Positions 18,432 through 27,561 of a DNA stretch of 64,000 bases are shown piece by piece. The notes under the pieces are model-generated. The model was not told where the DNA came from, did not search any database, and saw only the letters and a program-made list of their open reading frames with translations. The stretch is taken from contig CAYORK010000003.1 of the NCBI GenBank assembly GCA_964406345.1, positions 1 through 64,000 of the forward strand, read 5' to 3'. Positions within the stretch are counted from its first letter, which is position 1, and every line of letters starts with the position of its first letter. The position numbers and the translations under genes were made by a program. The stretch is from SYAN01 sp964406345. Lineage in GTDB: Bacteria > Actinomycetota > Actinomycetes > Nanopelagicales > Nanopelagicaceae.

Positions 18432-20666
18432 ATGTCGCCGAAGGCCAAGGGTAAGAATCCAAGCGAACCGCGGATGAGAGCTGCCGCATCACTCGCTGAT
18501 GAACTTCGCGCGCGCAGCGACGATGAGATCGCACACCTCTTCTCAGCGAGGTCTGATCTCACTGCACCAGTTCCCAACGATTTCTCATCTTTGGCGGCGC
18601 GAGCGACCTCGACGCCCTCGCTCGTCCGTTGCCTCGACACACTCAATCTCTTCCAATACCAAATCCTTGAAGCGATCTGCGCCCTTGAAGAGCCTTTGAC
18701 CATTGAGCGCCTCACAGATTGCACCGACCAGGCTGCGACCCAAGAGCTCGATGCACTCTGGATGCGAGGACTCATCTACTTCGATCGTGGTGAGATTCGT
18801 ATGCCACGCGCGCTTCGAGAGTTGATCGGAGCCACACCAGCAGGGCTCGGACCTGTATCGCTGGGCAAACCGAAGATCGCAGCGATCGCAAAGGCGCCAC
18901 CGGGTGCGCTACAGATCCTGCAGGCATTGACCTGGGGCTCACCTAAGGGCGCGATCGGGGATCGTCGCAAGACCGGCAAGCAGATCGAATGGCTTTTGGA
19001 ACAAGGTCTGCTGACTCAAGTAGATAGCGAGCATGTAGCGCTCCCCCGTGAGGTAGGACTTCATCTCCGTGGCGGCAAGATCCACCGCCAACTCGCCATC
19101 ACGCCACCAGAATTAGAAGACGAAAGAGCGAAATCGGATGCGGTCAAGCCGGATGCGGTCAAGGATGCATCACTCGCTTCGATCAGTTCGATCTTGCGAT
19201 GGATCGCAGAGTTGCTCGACTTCTGGTCAGAGGAGACACCTCGGGCATTGAAGACAGGTGGTCTTGGCGTTCGGGACCTCAAGAAGAGTGCGGAGCATCT
19301 TGGAGTCGATGAAGAACTCGGGGCATTCGTCGCAGAACTCGCCTTCCTCGCCGGATTGATCGCGATCGAAGGTGATGATCGAATCCTTCCCTCGACACAA
19401 TTCGACATCTGGCAGAGTCAAAGTCCAGAGTCACGATGGCGAGAGATCGCCTCACTCTGGCTCGCTACCTCACGAGTCTCCGGTCTGGTCCGTCGCGAAG
19501 AGAGTAAAGGGATCACACCCCTTGGAAGTGAACTCGATCGGATCTGGGCTGCTCGGATGAGGAGAGCGATCCTCTCCGTCTTCGAATCGAATCCAGATAT
19601 CGCGCTCGATACAACGATGGTTCAGAGTTGGATCGATTGGCTCGCGCCGACTCGAAAGAGCGCTCCGCTGCACCGTGAGTTCACCGCATGGACGATCGAG
19701 GAGGCAGAGTGGCTCGGCATCACTGGGCGAGGAGTGCTCTCGCCATTCGGTGCACGCTTCCTACAGGAGCACGATTCACTGCAGATCGACTCATCACTGC
19801 CGCCACCGATCGATCACATCTTGGTACAGGCCGACAACACCGCTATCGCGCCAGGACCGCTGACCATCGATCTCTCACGGCGGCTCTCCAATTTCGCGGA
19901 TATCGAGAGTCGCGGCAATGCCACTGTCTATCGCTTCACTGAGAGTTCGATCAGGCGCGGTCTCGACCATGGCCATACCGGTGATGAGATCAAGGCATTC
20001 CTCCACGAGGTCTCTCGCACTCCGATCCCGCAACCCTTGGAGTACTTGATCGCGGATATCGCACGGCGCCACGGTCAACTGCGAGTAGGTATGGCACAGA
20101 GCTTCATCCGTTGTGAGGATGAGACCACGATCCTGGCGATCACGAAAGACAAGCGTCTTGAGAACCTTCGACTTCGAAAGATCGCTCCACAAGTACTGGT
20201 CTCCGAGGTCGAAAGTAGTGACGTGATCGAGGACCTACGCAATGCCGGATACCTGCCATCACTTGAGAACCAATCAGGTGTCGTGATCACAGCCCCCAAG
20301 CAATTGCGTTCAAAGAGCCGCGCACGGATACCACGCTCCATCGCAGAGAACCCATCGCCGAGTGATGCTGTGATTTCCGCTGCGATCAAGGCCATGCGCG
20401 CCGGTGATCGTGTCAGCGGAAGCAAGACCAGCCTTGCTGAGATCCCACGGACGAGTGCGAATGAGACACTCGCGATCTTGAGACAAGTAGTCGCCGATCA
20501 GAGCAGCGTGATGATCGGTTACGCCGATACCAACGGCTCGGTAACGCAGAAGATCATCGACCCGGTCCAGATAGCGATGGGAAACCTCCTCGCACGAGAT
20601 CATGGCAGTGAAGAGCTCGCCACCTTCAAGATCGCACGAATCACCGGGGTCGCGGCCGTCGAGTGA
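18432..20666 (+). CDS. Helicase-associated (Helicase_C_3) protein, XPB partner
   Basis: 744-residue protein resembling the actinobacterial 'helicase conserved C-terminal domain' family, typically encoded beside the XPB/ERCC3 helicase (compare Rv0862c by Rv0861c in M. tuberculosis). No Walker motifs are visible, so it is not itself an ATPase. The C-terminal 200 residues (DHILVQADNTAIAPGPLT; VGMAQSFIRCEDE; VMIGYADTNGSVTQKI) carry the conserved domain. The N-terminal half is helical and winged-helix-like. A short in-frame repeat (DAVK-PDAVK) lies near 19132-19165. Confidence 0.8.
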   Translation: MSPKAKGKNPSEPRMRAAASLADELRARSDDEIAHLFSARSDLTAPVPNDFSSLAARATSTPSLVRCLDTLNLFQYQILEAICALEEPLTIERLTDCTDQAATQELDALWMRGLIYFDRGEIRMPRALRELIGATPAGLGPVSLGKPKIAAIAKAPPGALQILQALTWGSPKGAIGDRRKTGKQIEWLLEQGLLTQVDSEHVALPREVGLHLRGGKIHRQLAITPPELEDERAKSDAVKPDAVKDASLASISSILRWIAELLDFWSEETPRALKTGGLGVRDLKKSAEHLGVDEELGAFVAELAFLAGLIAIEGDDRILPSTQFDIWQSQSPESRWREIASLWLATSRVSGLVRREESKGITPLGSELDRIWAARMRRAILSVFESNPDIALDTTMVQSWIDWLAPTRKSAPLHREFTAWTIEEAEWLGITGRGVLSPFGARFLQEHDSLQIDSSLPPPIDHILVQADNTAIAPGPLTIDLSRRLSNFADIESRGNATVYRFTESSIRRGLDHGHTGDEIKAFLHEVSRTPIPQPLEYLIADIARRHGQLRVGMAQSFIRCEDETTILAITKDKRLENLRLRKIAPQVLVSEVESSDVIEDLRNAGYLPSLENQSGVVITAPKQLRSKSRARIPRSIAENPSPSDAVISAAIKAMRAGDRVSGSKTSLAEIPRTSANETLAILRQVVADQSSVMIGYADTNGSVTQKIIDPVQIAMGNLLARDHGSEELATFKIARITGVAAVE

Positions 20667-20681
20667 TGGCAAGATAGCGAC

Positions 20682-21794
20682 ATGGCCGCAGCGCCCGTGA
20701 AGATATCCAAATCGGAAGCGATAGAACTCGTCCGTCGCCTCGTCGAGATCGAATCACCGACCGAGGATGTCGTCGCATGTAGAGAAGTCGTTACAGAGGC
20801 CAATCGCATCATCACGGAACTCCTTGGGAGTTCCGGTGAAGTCAAGGATGTGAAGGGTTATCCGACGCTCTCTTGGAAGAGTGGGAAGCCTCGCGTCCTC
20901 ATGCTCTGTCATCTCGACACCGTCTGGCCGAAGGGCTCGTTCACTCCACGATGGGCGATCGAAGGTGATCATCTTCGAGGTCCTGGCAGTTATGACATGA
21001 AGGCAGGCTTCGTCCAAGCAGTGATGGCAGTCGCATCGTTGGCAGAACGCGAAGGCATCCACATCTTGGCGACGAGCGATGAAGAGACCGGAAGTGCAGC
21101 TTCACGCGAGTTGATCGAAGCAGCAGCGCGCGAGTGTGAGTACGCACTGGTCTTCGAATCAGCCATACACGGCAAGGTCAAGACTGCTCGCAAAGGAACA
21201 TCGATGTATCGCGTCACCGCTATCGGTAAAGCGGCGCATGCAGGTCTTGAACCAGAGAAGGGCATCAACGCGATGATCGCGCTTGCATCGCTATTGCCGA
21301 AGATCAGTGCGATAGCGAAGATGGAGGTCGGCACCTCGGTAACACCGACCACTTTCCATGCTGGGACCACTCTCAATACGATCCCAGCAGAGGCGAGACT
21401 CGAGATCGATGTCCGCGCCTTCTCTTCCGAAGAACAGCGACGAGTCGATGATGCGATCAACTCACTCGCAGGGAAGGTGACGACCGCAACCGGTGAGGCG
21501 ATCATCGAAGTCAGCGGCGGAATCAACCGTCCTGCGATGGATCCGAAGATGAGTGCTTCGCTCTACGAGATCGCGAAGGATGCGGCGAAAGCAGTAGGTA
21601 TAGAGAATCTTCAGGATGCAGCGGTCGGTGGTGCGAGCGATGGAAACTTCACCGCAGCGGTCGGCACTCCTACCCTCGACGGACTCGGTGCGATCGGAGA
21701 TGGCGCGCACGCAGACCATGAGTGGGTCAGCGCCGATGGTCTGATCGAACGCTCAGAATTGGTCGCCGAGATGCTGAGGCGCCTGCTCAAGTAG
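20682..21794 (+). CDS. M20-family metallopeptidase
   Basis: 370-residue zinc carboxypeptidase/deacylase of the ArgE/DapE/CPG2 type. Metal ligands are visible in MLCHLDTVWPKG (His-x-Asp), GPGSYDMKAG, ATSDEETGS and VFESA, with the C-terminal His in GDGAHADHEW. The dimerisation domain follows KAAHAGLEPEKG. It resembles glutamate carboxypeptidase. It lies between the two XPB-related genes, which are usually adjacent; the relevance of that is unknown. Confidence 0.85.
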   Translation: MAAAPVKISKSEAIELVRRLVEIESPTEDVVACREVVTEANRIITELLGSSGEVKDVKGYPTLSWKSGKPRVLMLCHLDTVWPKGSFTPRWAIEGDHLRGPGSYDMKAGFVQAVMAVASLAEREGIHILATSDEETGSAASRELIEAAARECEYALVFESAIHGKVKTARKGTSMYRVTAIGKAAHAGLEPEKGINAMIALASLLPKISAIAKMEVGTSVTPTTFHAGTTLNTIPAEARLEIDVRAFSSEEQRRVDDAINSLAGKVTTATGEAIIEVSGGINRPAMDPKMSASLYEIAKDAAKAVGIENLQDAAVGGASDGNFTAAVGTPTLDGLGAIGDGAHADHEWVSADGLIERSELVAEMLRRLLK

Positions 21795-21797
21795 ACT
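21792..21797 (+). promoter_or_regulatory. -10 element formed by the M20 peptidase stop codon
   Basis: TAGACT, whose TAG is the stop of the upstream peptidase gene, lies seven bases before the XPB ATG at 21805. The same hexamer and spacing occur at 59415. Confidence 0.5.
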
Positions 21798-21804
21798 CGC
21801 GAGA

Positions 21805-23469
21805 ATGTCCTCTGATCCATCTACGCAGGGTCCACTCATCGTCCAAAGCGACAAGACCCTCTTGCTCGATGTCGATCATCCTGGCTCTGATGATTGTCGA
21901 AAGGCGATCGCACCATTCGCTGAACTCGAGAAATCCCCGGAACACATCCACACCTATCGACTCACCTCGCTTGGACTTTGGAACGCTCGGGCTGCCGGAC
22001 ACGATGCAGAAGGCGTGATCGACACACTTCTCAAGTACTCGCGCTACCCAGTTCCTCACTCACTCCTCGTCGACATCGCCGAGACGATGGGACGTTATGG
22101 ACGGCTGCGCATCGAATCTCATCCAGTCCATGGACTCGTCTTGATCACCACAGACACCGCAGTACTCACCGAAGTAGCGAGATCGAAGAAGGTCGCCCCG
22201 ATGTTGGGTGCGCGGATCGATAACGAGACGATCGCAGTACATCCATCACAACGTGGTCACCTCAAACAAGCCCTCCTCAAACTGGGATGGCCAGCTGAGG
22301 ATCTCGCGGGTTATGTCGATGGTCAGGCGCATGAGATCGCGCTCGTCGAGAACGAATGGAAGGTGCGCGAGTACCAAAGGCTCTCGGCAGAAGGTTTCTG
22401 GCATGGCGGCTCTGGTGTCGTCGTCTTGCCATGCGGCGCCGGCAAGACGATCGTAGGTGCTGTCGCAATGTCGATGGCAAAGGCGACTACCTTGATCTTG
22501 GTCACCAACACCGTTGCCGCACGGCAATGGCGCGATGAGTTACTTCGTCGGACCACTCTGACTGAGGACGAGATCGGCGAGTACTCGGGAGCGAAGAAGG
22601 AGATCCGCCCTGTCACCATCGCTACCTATCAAGTGATGACGACACGAAAGAAAGGCGTCTACGCACACTTGGATCTCTTCGATGCGCAGGATTGGGGTCT
22701 GATCATCTATGACGAAGTGCATCTTCTACCTGCGCCGATCTTCCGCTTCACCGCGGATATCCAATCGAGGAGAAGGTTGGGATTGACCGCGACATTGGTC
22801 CGTGAGGATGGGATGGAAGGCGAAGTGTTCTCACTGATCGGACCGAAGAGATTCGATGTCCCATGGAAAGAGATCGAAGCGCAGGGATATATCGCACCGG
22901 CAGATTGCGTCGAAGTACGAGTCACTTTGACCGATCATGAACGTCTCGCCTACGCCACTGCAGAGCAAGAGGAGCGATATCGCGTCTGCTCCACCACGAT
23001 GACGAAGAAGAATGTCGCAAAGGCCCTTGCTGAACATCACAAGAAGGATCGGGTCCTGGTCATCGGTCAATACATCGATCAGATCGACGAGATCGCAGCA
23101 GACCTCGGTGCCCCCGTGATCAAAGGAGAGACGCCAATCAAGGAGCGTGAGCGCTTATTCGAACTCTTTCGAACGGGTGAGATCACACTTCTCGTGGTCT
23201 CCAAAGTCGCGAACTTCTCCATCGACCTCCCCGAGGCATCGGTAGCGATCCAGATCTCCGGAACCTTCGGCTCCCGTCAAGAGGAGGCACAGCGGCTTGG
23301 ACGAGTCTTGCGCCCGAAGGCCGATGGCCGCGGTGCGCGCTTCTACTCTCTCGTCGCTCGCGACACTGTCGACCAAGAGTTCGCGCAGAATCGCCAACGC
23401 TTCCTCGCCGAACAGGGATATGCCTATCGCATCATCGATGCCGATGATGTCTACACCGGCTCGATCTGA
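21805..23469 (+). CDS. XPB/ERCC3-type DNA repair helicase
   Basis: 554-residue superfamily 2 helicase, 3'-5' in characterised members. An N-terminal damage-recognition-like domain (1-160) precedes the ATPase core: Walker A VLPCGAGKTIVGA, motif II IYDEVHLLP, motif III LTATLVREDG, motif IV region VLVIGQYIDQ, and motif VI QEEAQRLGRVLRPK. It probably works with the Helicase_C_3 protein in transcription-linked or nucleotide excision repair; in bacteria its role is still loosely defined. Confidence 0.93.
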   Translation: MSSDPSTQGPLIVQSDKTLLLDVDHPGSDDCRKAIAPFAELEKSPEHIHTYRLTSLGLWNARAAGHDAEGVIDTLLKYSRYPVPHSLLVDIAETMGRYGRLRIESHPVHGLVLITTDTAVLTEVARSKKVAPMLGARIDNETIAVHPSQRGHLKQALLKLGWPAEDLAGYVDGQAHEIALVENEWKVREYQRLSAEGFWHGGSGVVVLPCGAGKTIVGAVAMSMAKATTLILVTNTVAARQWRDELLRRTTLTEDEIGEYSGAKKEIRPVTIATYQVMTTRKKGVYAHLDLFDAQDWGLIIYDEVHLLPAPIFRFTADIQSRRRLGLTATLVREDGMEGEVFSLIGPKRFDVPWKEIEAQGYIAPADCVEVRVTLTDHERLAYATAEQEERYRVCSTTMTKKNVAKALAEHHKKDRVLVIGQYIDQIDEIAADLGAPVIKGETPIKERERLFELFRTGEITLLVVSKVANFSIDLPEASVAIQISGTFGSRQEEAQRLGRVLRPKADGRGARFYSLVARDTVDQEFAQNRQRFLAEQGYAYRIIDADDVYTGSI

Positions 23470-23494
23470 TCCAGATTCACTTCCTGATCCTGAT

Positions 23495-23743
23495 TCAGTT
23501 CACAGAGATTGCTTTGAGGAATCTCGCCTCTTCGATCCTGCCATAGCCGTGCATCGCACCATCGACATGTATGACCGGCACCATGAATCCGTATTCACTC
23601 TCTAGAGCTGGATCTCCATCAATGAAGGTCTCGTCAATGGAGATTGCGATCTGGTTCTCGGATGCAATCCGCTCCATCTCTTGTAACGCCACTTCACAGA
23701 GGTGGCAACCTTTTCGAGAGAAGAGTTTGATCTCTACCGTCAC
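23495..23743 (-). CDS. Glutaredoxin-like (DUF836) protein
   Basis: 82-residue thioredoxin-fold protein with CHLC in KLFSRKGCHLCEVALQEME and a cis-Pro in GFMVPVIHVDG. It fits the small glutaredoxin-like family. It starts with GTG at 23743 after AAGGGAG. It is convergent with the XPB gene and divergent from the secreted metalloprotease. Confidence 0.85.
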   Translation of the reverse strand: MTVEIKLFSRKGCHLCEVALQEMERIASENQIAISIDETFIDGDPALESEYGFMVPVIHVDGAMHGYGRIEEARFLKAISVN

Positions 23744-23776
23744 GACCGCTCCCTTCTCAGAAGGCTCTCACTCTAT

Positions 23777-23812
23777 TAGTCCATCGCTTGGTCCATCGCT
23801 TAGTCCATCGCT
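23777..23812. repeat. Three tandem 12-base repeats
   Basis: Unit T(A/G)GTCCATCGCT repeated three times without gaps, in the 109 bases between two divergent genes and about 30 bases upstream of the metalloprotease -10. It could be an operator array or a slippage product. Confidence 0.7.
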
Positions 23813-23840
23813 CGCCACAACAGGATCAGGAACGAGGCGA

Positions 23841-23846
23841 TAATCT
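23841..23846 (+). promoter_or_regulatory. -10 element of the secreted metalloprotease gene
   Basis: TAATCT exactly six bases before ATG 23853, the leaderless spacing. Confidence 0.5.
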
Positions 23847-23852
23847 TCCGCT

Positions 23853-26243
23853 ATGCGCAGGCGAAAGACCAGGTCACTCACCGTCTCTCTCCTGACACTT
23901 GCGCTCTCGCTCTCGCTCGCAATTCCACTGACGAGTTCGAGCAATGCGCTCTCCTTCAACTCTGCTCCAGCAACGATCTGGGGCGCGCTCTACGCAGAAG
24001 ATCCGATCTTTGCGCAAGAGGGCGATACCGCGACGACACAAGTCGATCCAAGAGGTGGGCCGTCACGCCCACCACGAAGCACTTTCGAACTGAACTACGT
24101 CAACATTCCAGATCGCGCAAAGGCTGCGATCGAAGCCGGGGTCAAGGCATGGGAGGGATACTTCGAATCGAAGGTTCCCGTCACAGTCGCTGCATATTGG
24201 GATCGCACCGCACCTTACGGCGTCCTCGGCACAGCGAGACCGGGTCGTTACTTCAACAACTTCGAAGGCGCGCCCGATCGTGACCTTTGGTACTCATCAG
24301 CGCTAGCGAACTCACTCGCGGGTCGCGACCTCGATCCAAGGAATGCAGAGATAGTCATCCGCATCAGCGCGCTCCCGTTCTGGTATCTCGGCACCGATGG
24401 CAAGCCAGGGCAGAGTCAATTCGATCTGGTCTCGGTCGTCCTCCATGAGATCGGTCATGGACTCGGTTTCCTCTCCAGCGCCGACTTCATCTCCTACAAC
24501 TCCTTCGGCACCATGACACAGCCGACTCCTTTCGACGCCTACGCCGAGCTCGCTGATGGTCGCAGATTGCGAGATTTGCCCTCACCTTCGCAGGAACTTG
24601 GGACAGCGATCACTTCAACTCTCTATTGGTCCGGTCGTCGTGGCATCGCTGCCAACAACGGAGTGAAACCTTTGCTCTATACGCCGAAGACATTCGAAGT
24701 CGGTTCCTCCGTCAGTCACCTTGATGAGAGCACTTTCATCAAGGGTTCCCCTGATGCGGCGATGACACCAAATCTCGCATCCGGCGAAGTGCTCACCACT
24801 CCTGGTCCTCTAGCTGAGGCGATGATCGAGGATATGAAACAGAGACCTCCGGCAGGCGCCGCCTTCGGACTTCCCAACGAAGCCCGCAATGTCGAAGCCC
24901 TTGTGGGAGATGGCCGAGCGATCATCACCTTCGATCCACCTTCGAATTCGAGGAGTGCCCAGGTCAATTCCTATGTCATCACCAATGTCCAGACCGGCGA
25001 CTCGCTCGAAGTCGCAGAGAGTCCTGCGCTCTTCTCTGGATTGAAGAATGGTGAGTCCTACTCCTTCGATGTGATCGCCCGCAATGACAATGGCAAATCA
25101 CCCGTGGTGAGAAGTAACACGGTAAGACCTGAACGAGGATGGCGTGCCACCATCCTGGATCCGAGCGCCGATAGCAAATACCTCGCACACACAAGGTTCA
25201 AAGGTAAGACAGTCGTCGCATATACCGATTCGAAGAGTGGAGATGTGAAGCTTGCGACCTACTCTGATGGTCGTTGGATACGGACGATCGTCGATGGCAA
25301 TAGCACTCGATCCGGCCGAACCACCAACGACGTCTCTGGATACCTTTCGCTCTGCGTCAGTGGCAAAGGCGATAAGGAGCGTCTACATCTCTTCTACACC
25401 GACATCACCCAGAAGGACCTTCGCTACGGCCAATTCGATGGTACTAGGTGGCGATACGAAGTCGTCGATGGTGATGGTCCGAAAGTGCAGAACTATGAGG
25501 AGAGGGAGCGCGTCCGTACCGCTAGTGATGTCAGCGTCTCCAACGCCTGCGCGGTGACGAAGGATGGATTACAGGTCTTCTATCGCGATGAGAGTCAAGG
25601 GATACTCCTTGGGGCAGTCCGTTCGCGAAACACCTGGTTCTACGAGATCGTCGATGGCGACAAACGCACTGGCGGTCGCAGCATCGGCGATGTCGGATTC
25701 CGTCTTCGCGCGATCACAGTAGGCGGGACGGTCTATCTGATCTACGACTCGATCCTTGTCGTCGATGCCAATCGTGATGCCACCCAAGGCGAGGTGCGAC
25801 TAGCGAAAAGAGCCTCCATCTATCCTGAGGATTGGAGCTATCAGAACCTCGAAGTGACGGGTGAATTGGTCGCAGTACCTGGTTATGACATCTCCATCAC
25901 GTCAAAGAAGAGCAAGGTCTTCGGATCCTGGCTCTCATCCACACCACTGACGAGGCCAAAGCCTGATCGACTCAAGTCGAGGATGATCAGTGATGTAGAT
26001 GCCACTGTCGCAGGTTTCGCAGATGACCATGGGTTCTTGAGTGGACCACTCGCTGAGGATGTGAACACATCGCTCTTCGGATGCGAGCGAAGACTCTGCG
26101 CGATGGAGAAGAAGACCCTTGAGGTGAGACTGGTGGTCGATCAGGAGATTCCGAAAGGTGCGGTCTCATCATGGATCACACTCGGCAAGGATCGATATGC
26201 CTTAGTGGGAGTGGATGGAAAGTTGACGCTCTTCCGCCCTTGA
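23853..26243 (+). CDS. Secreted metalloprotease-like protein with C-terminal beta-propeller-like repeats
   Basis: 796 residues with a signal peptide (basic start, hydrophobic 12-30). The zinc-site motif VVLHEIGHGLGFLSS lies near residue 198. HExxH is present, but the third metzincin ligand position is Ser, so another residue must serve. A fibronectin type III-like domain covers about 350-430 (ITFDPPSNSRSAQVNSYVITNVQTG). The C-terminal half has repeats of about 60 residues keyed by RWxYEVVDGD / WFYEIVDGD and DVS, like propeller blades. Cleaves an unknown substrate, if it is active. Confidence 0.78.
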   Translation: MRRRKTRSLTVSLLTLALSLSLAIPLTSSSNALSFNSAPATIWGALYAEDPIFAQEGDTATTQVDPRGGPSRPPRSTFELNYVNIPDRAKAAIEAGVKAWEGYFESKVPVTVAAYWDRTAPYGVLGTARPGRYFNNFEGAPDRDLWYSSALANSLAGRDLDPRNAEIVIRISALPFWYLGTDGKPGQSQFDLVSVVLHEIGHGLGFLSSADFISYNSFGTMTQPTPFDAYAELADGRRLRDLPSPSQELGTAITSTLYWSGRRGIAANNGVKPLLYTPKTFEVGSSVSHLDESTFIKGSPDAAMTPNLASGEVLTTPGPLAEAMIEDMKQRPPAGAAFGLPNEARNVEALVGDGRAIITFDPPSNSRSAQVNSYVITNVQTGDSLEVAESPALFSGLKNGESYSFDVIARNDNGKSPVVRSNTVRPERGWRATILDPSADSKYLAHTRFKGKTVVAYTDSKSGDVKLATYSDGRWIRTIVDGNSTRSGRTTNDVSGYLSLCVSGKGDKERLHLFYTDITQKDLRYGQFDGTRWRYEVVDGDGPKVQNYEERERVRTASDVSVSNACAVTKDGLQVFYRDESQGILLGAVRSRNTWFYEIVDGDKRTGGRSIGDVGFRLRAITVGGTVYLIYDSILVVDANRDATQGEVRLAKRASIYPEDWSYQNLEVTGELVAVPGYDISITSKKSKVFGSWLSSTPLTRPKPDRLKSRMISDVDATVAGFADDHGFLSGPLAEDVNTSLFGCERRLCAMEKKTLEVRLVVDQEIPKGAVSSWITLGKDRYALVGVDGKLTLFRP

Positions 26244-26253
26244 TGGGCGGAAG
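26231..26253. terminator. Perfect 9-bp hairpin across the metalloprotease stop codon
   Basis: CTTCCGCCC and GGGCGGAAG flank the loop TTGAT. The stop TGA begins inside the loop. There is no T-run on either strand. It lies between two convergent genes, so it probably ends transcription from both sides. Confidence 0.6.
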
Positions 26254-26264
26254 GAGAGTGATCG

Positions 26265-26363
26265 TTACTTCTTGTTACGACGCTGAATACGTGTCTTCTT
26301 GAGCAACTTCTTATGCTTCTTCTTTGCCATGCGCTTGCGGCGCTTCTTGACAACGGAACCCAC
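26265..26363 (-). CDS. AURKAIP1/COX24-domain small ribosomal protein (bS22-like)
   Basis: 32-residue, extremely basic protein: MGSVVKKRRKRMAKKKHKK then LLKKTRIQRRNKK. This is the very small actinobacterial protein with an AURKAIP1/COX24 domain that binds the 30S subunit, and it is commonly missed because of its length. It starts with GTG at 26363, preceded by AAGGGA. No other start is possible, because an in-frame stop lies just upstream. Confidence 0.92.
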   Translation of the reverse strand: MGSVVKKRRKRMAKKKHKKLLKKTRIQRRNKK

Positions 26364-26397
26364 GATCACATCCCTTCATCATTGCGTTGAATCAGAA

Positions 26398-27561
26398 TCA
26401 AGGGGCTAAAGGTATCAACTGGGATCGACCCTCACGGTCAACGATGATGGCGTGACCATCGGTGAGGTCGATGATGGAACGCGCCGGGATGCTTCTGACG
26501 CTCTTGAGTGTCGCCTTCTTGGAAAGTGATCTGGCGTCATATTCGAGGAAGACCGCGTTCTTTCCACTCGGTGAGATGCGTGCTATCCCTGCCAACCTCT
26601 TCGATGTGATCAACCCGACGGTCCGTTGATTCAGATGTGGATCACTACCTGGATATCGGACGAACCACTGCGGTGCTCCGGATGCGGAGAACTTGGTGAT
26701 CGCTACCTCTTCACTCCCTGATCGCTTCACTGGACCAACCGCAAGATGGGCGGTACTCACCTCATCCCACGATCGCTCGCTCGATGCAAGGAAACTACGC
26801 ACGACGCGATTGAGTCTTCCCTCGGAGTCGAGATAAAGGATGACGCCATCGTTGATTCCCTGTCGATTCGACCCCGCCAATCGTTCACCACTGCTTCCAT
26901 AGAGAGTGCGGACATTGGCAAGGGAATTGATCTCAGTAGAAGCGACACCGAAGGTAGAGAATGAGAGGAAGCTGCCCGAGAGATCACTCACGGCAAGGAA
27001 ACCTTGGACTCCTGAGCTCGATGCGATCGATCCCACGATTCCGATCCGATCGCCAAAGACGCGAAGGGAGCGCGGAAGAAGCGGGCGATCCGCATCGAAG
27101 ATGGACTCTTTGATGATGGCACCGGTCGTCGAGAATTCCAACAACACCAGTCGAGTCACTCCCTTCGACTCTGCGAAGGATCCCCCGACCGTGATCGAAT
27201 CAGGGTTGATGAGATTAGGTGGCGTCGTGATCGAGAGAGAGGTCGCACTCTCTGCGATCCCGATTGCGAAGAATCGTCCTTGGTGGGCGATCACATCGGT
27301 GAAGAGGCGAGCGCTACTTCCGGTGAGTGGGATTGCAGATGCAAGGTCAGTCGCATCCTTCGGGATCACTGTGATCTTTTCACCAGCGAGTGCGATCACA
27401 TCGGTAGATGTCGCGATTGCTCGCACACTGCTATCGACCTGTAGTTGCGGCGTAAGGCGCTTCACCTCGATCTCGGCATACGAAGAAGCCGGGAATGCGA
27501 GCGAGGCGGCGAGGGTGAGCGCGAGAGAGAGGGCGAAACGCACCAAATACTTACTTCTCAA
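26398..27561 (-). CDS. Secreted protein of unknown function, probable beta-propeller
   Basis: 387 residues. The signal peptide is in the first 29 residues (hydrophobic run LALTLAASLAFPASSYA). The rest is rich in short beta strands with loosely repeated 'ITV/V.G...A....V' units and GxxGFLAVSD-type turns, suggesting a propeller. I recognise no family. It starts with TTG at 27561, overlapping the proC stop (TTGA) with GGAG upstream, so it is coupled to proC. Confidence 0.7.
   Translation of the reverse strand: MRSKYLVRFALSLALTLAASLAFPASSYAEIEVKRLTPQLQVDSSVRAIATSTDVIALAGEKITVIPKDATDLASAIPLTGSSARLFTDVIAHQGRFFAIGIAESATSLSITTPPNLINPDSITVGGSFAESKGVTRLVLLEFSTTGAIIKESIFDADRPLLPRSLRVFGDRIGIVGSIASSSGVQGFLAVSDLSGSFLSFSTFGVASTEINSLANVRTLYGSSGERLAGSNRQGINDGVILYLDSEGRLNRVVRSFLASSERSWDEVSTAHLAVGPVKRSGSEEVAITKFSASGAPQWFVRYPGSDPHLNQRTVGLITSKRLAGIARISPSGKNAVFLEYDARSLSKKATLKSVRSIPARSIIDLTDGHAIIVDREGRSQLIPLAP

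Noticed and set aside
19675..19942. Arg/His-rich small frames inside the Helicase_C_3 gene
   Set aside because: Alternative-frame shadows of the real coding frame.
23777..23812. CRISPR-like repeat
   Set aside because: Units are only 12 bases and touch each other with no spacers.
24403..24500. Reading the metalloprotease as a classical metzincin
   Set aside because: The third His of HExxHxxGxxH is absent, so only a looser metalloprotease call is justified.
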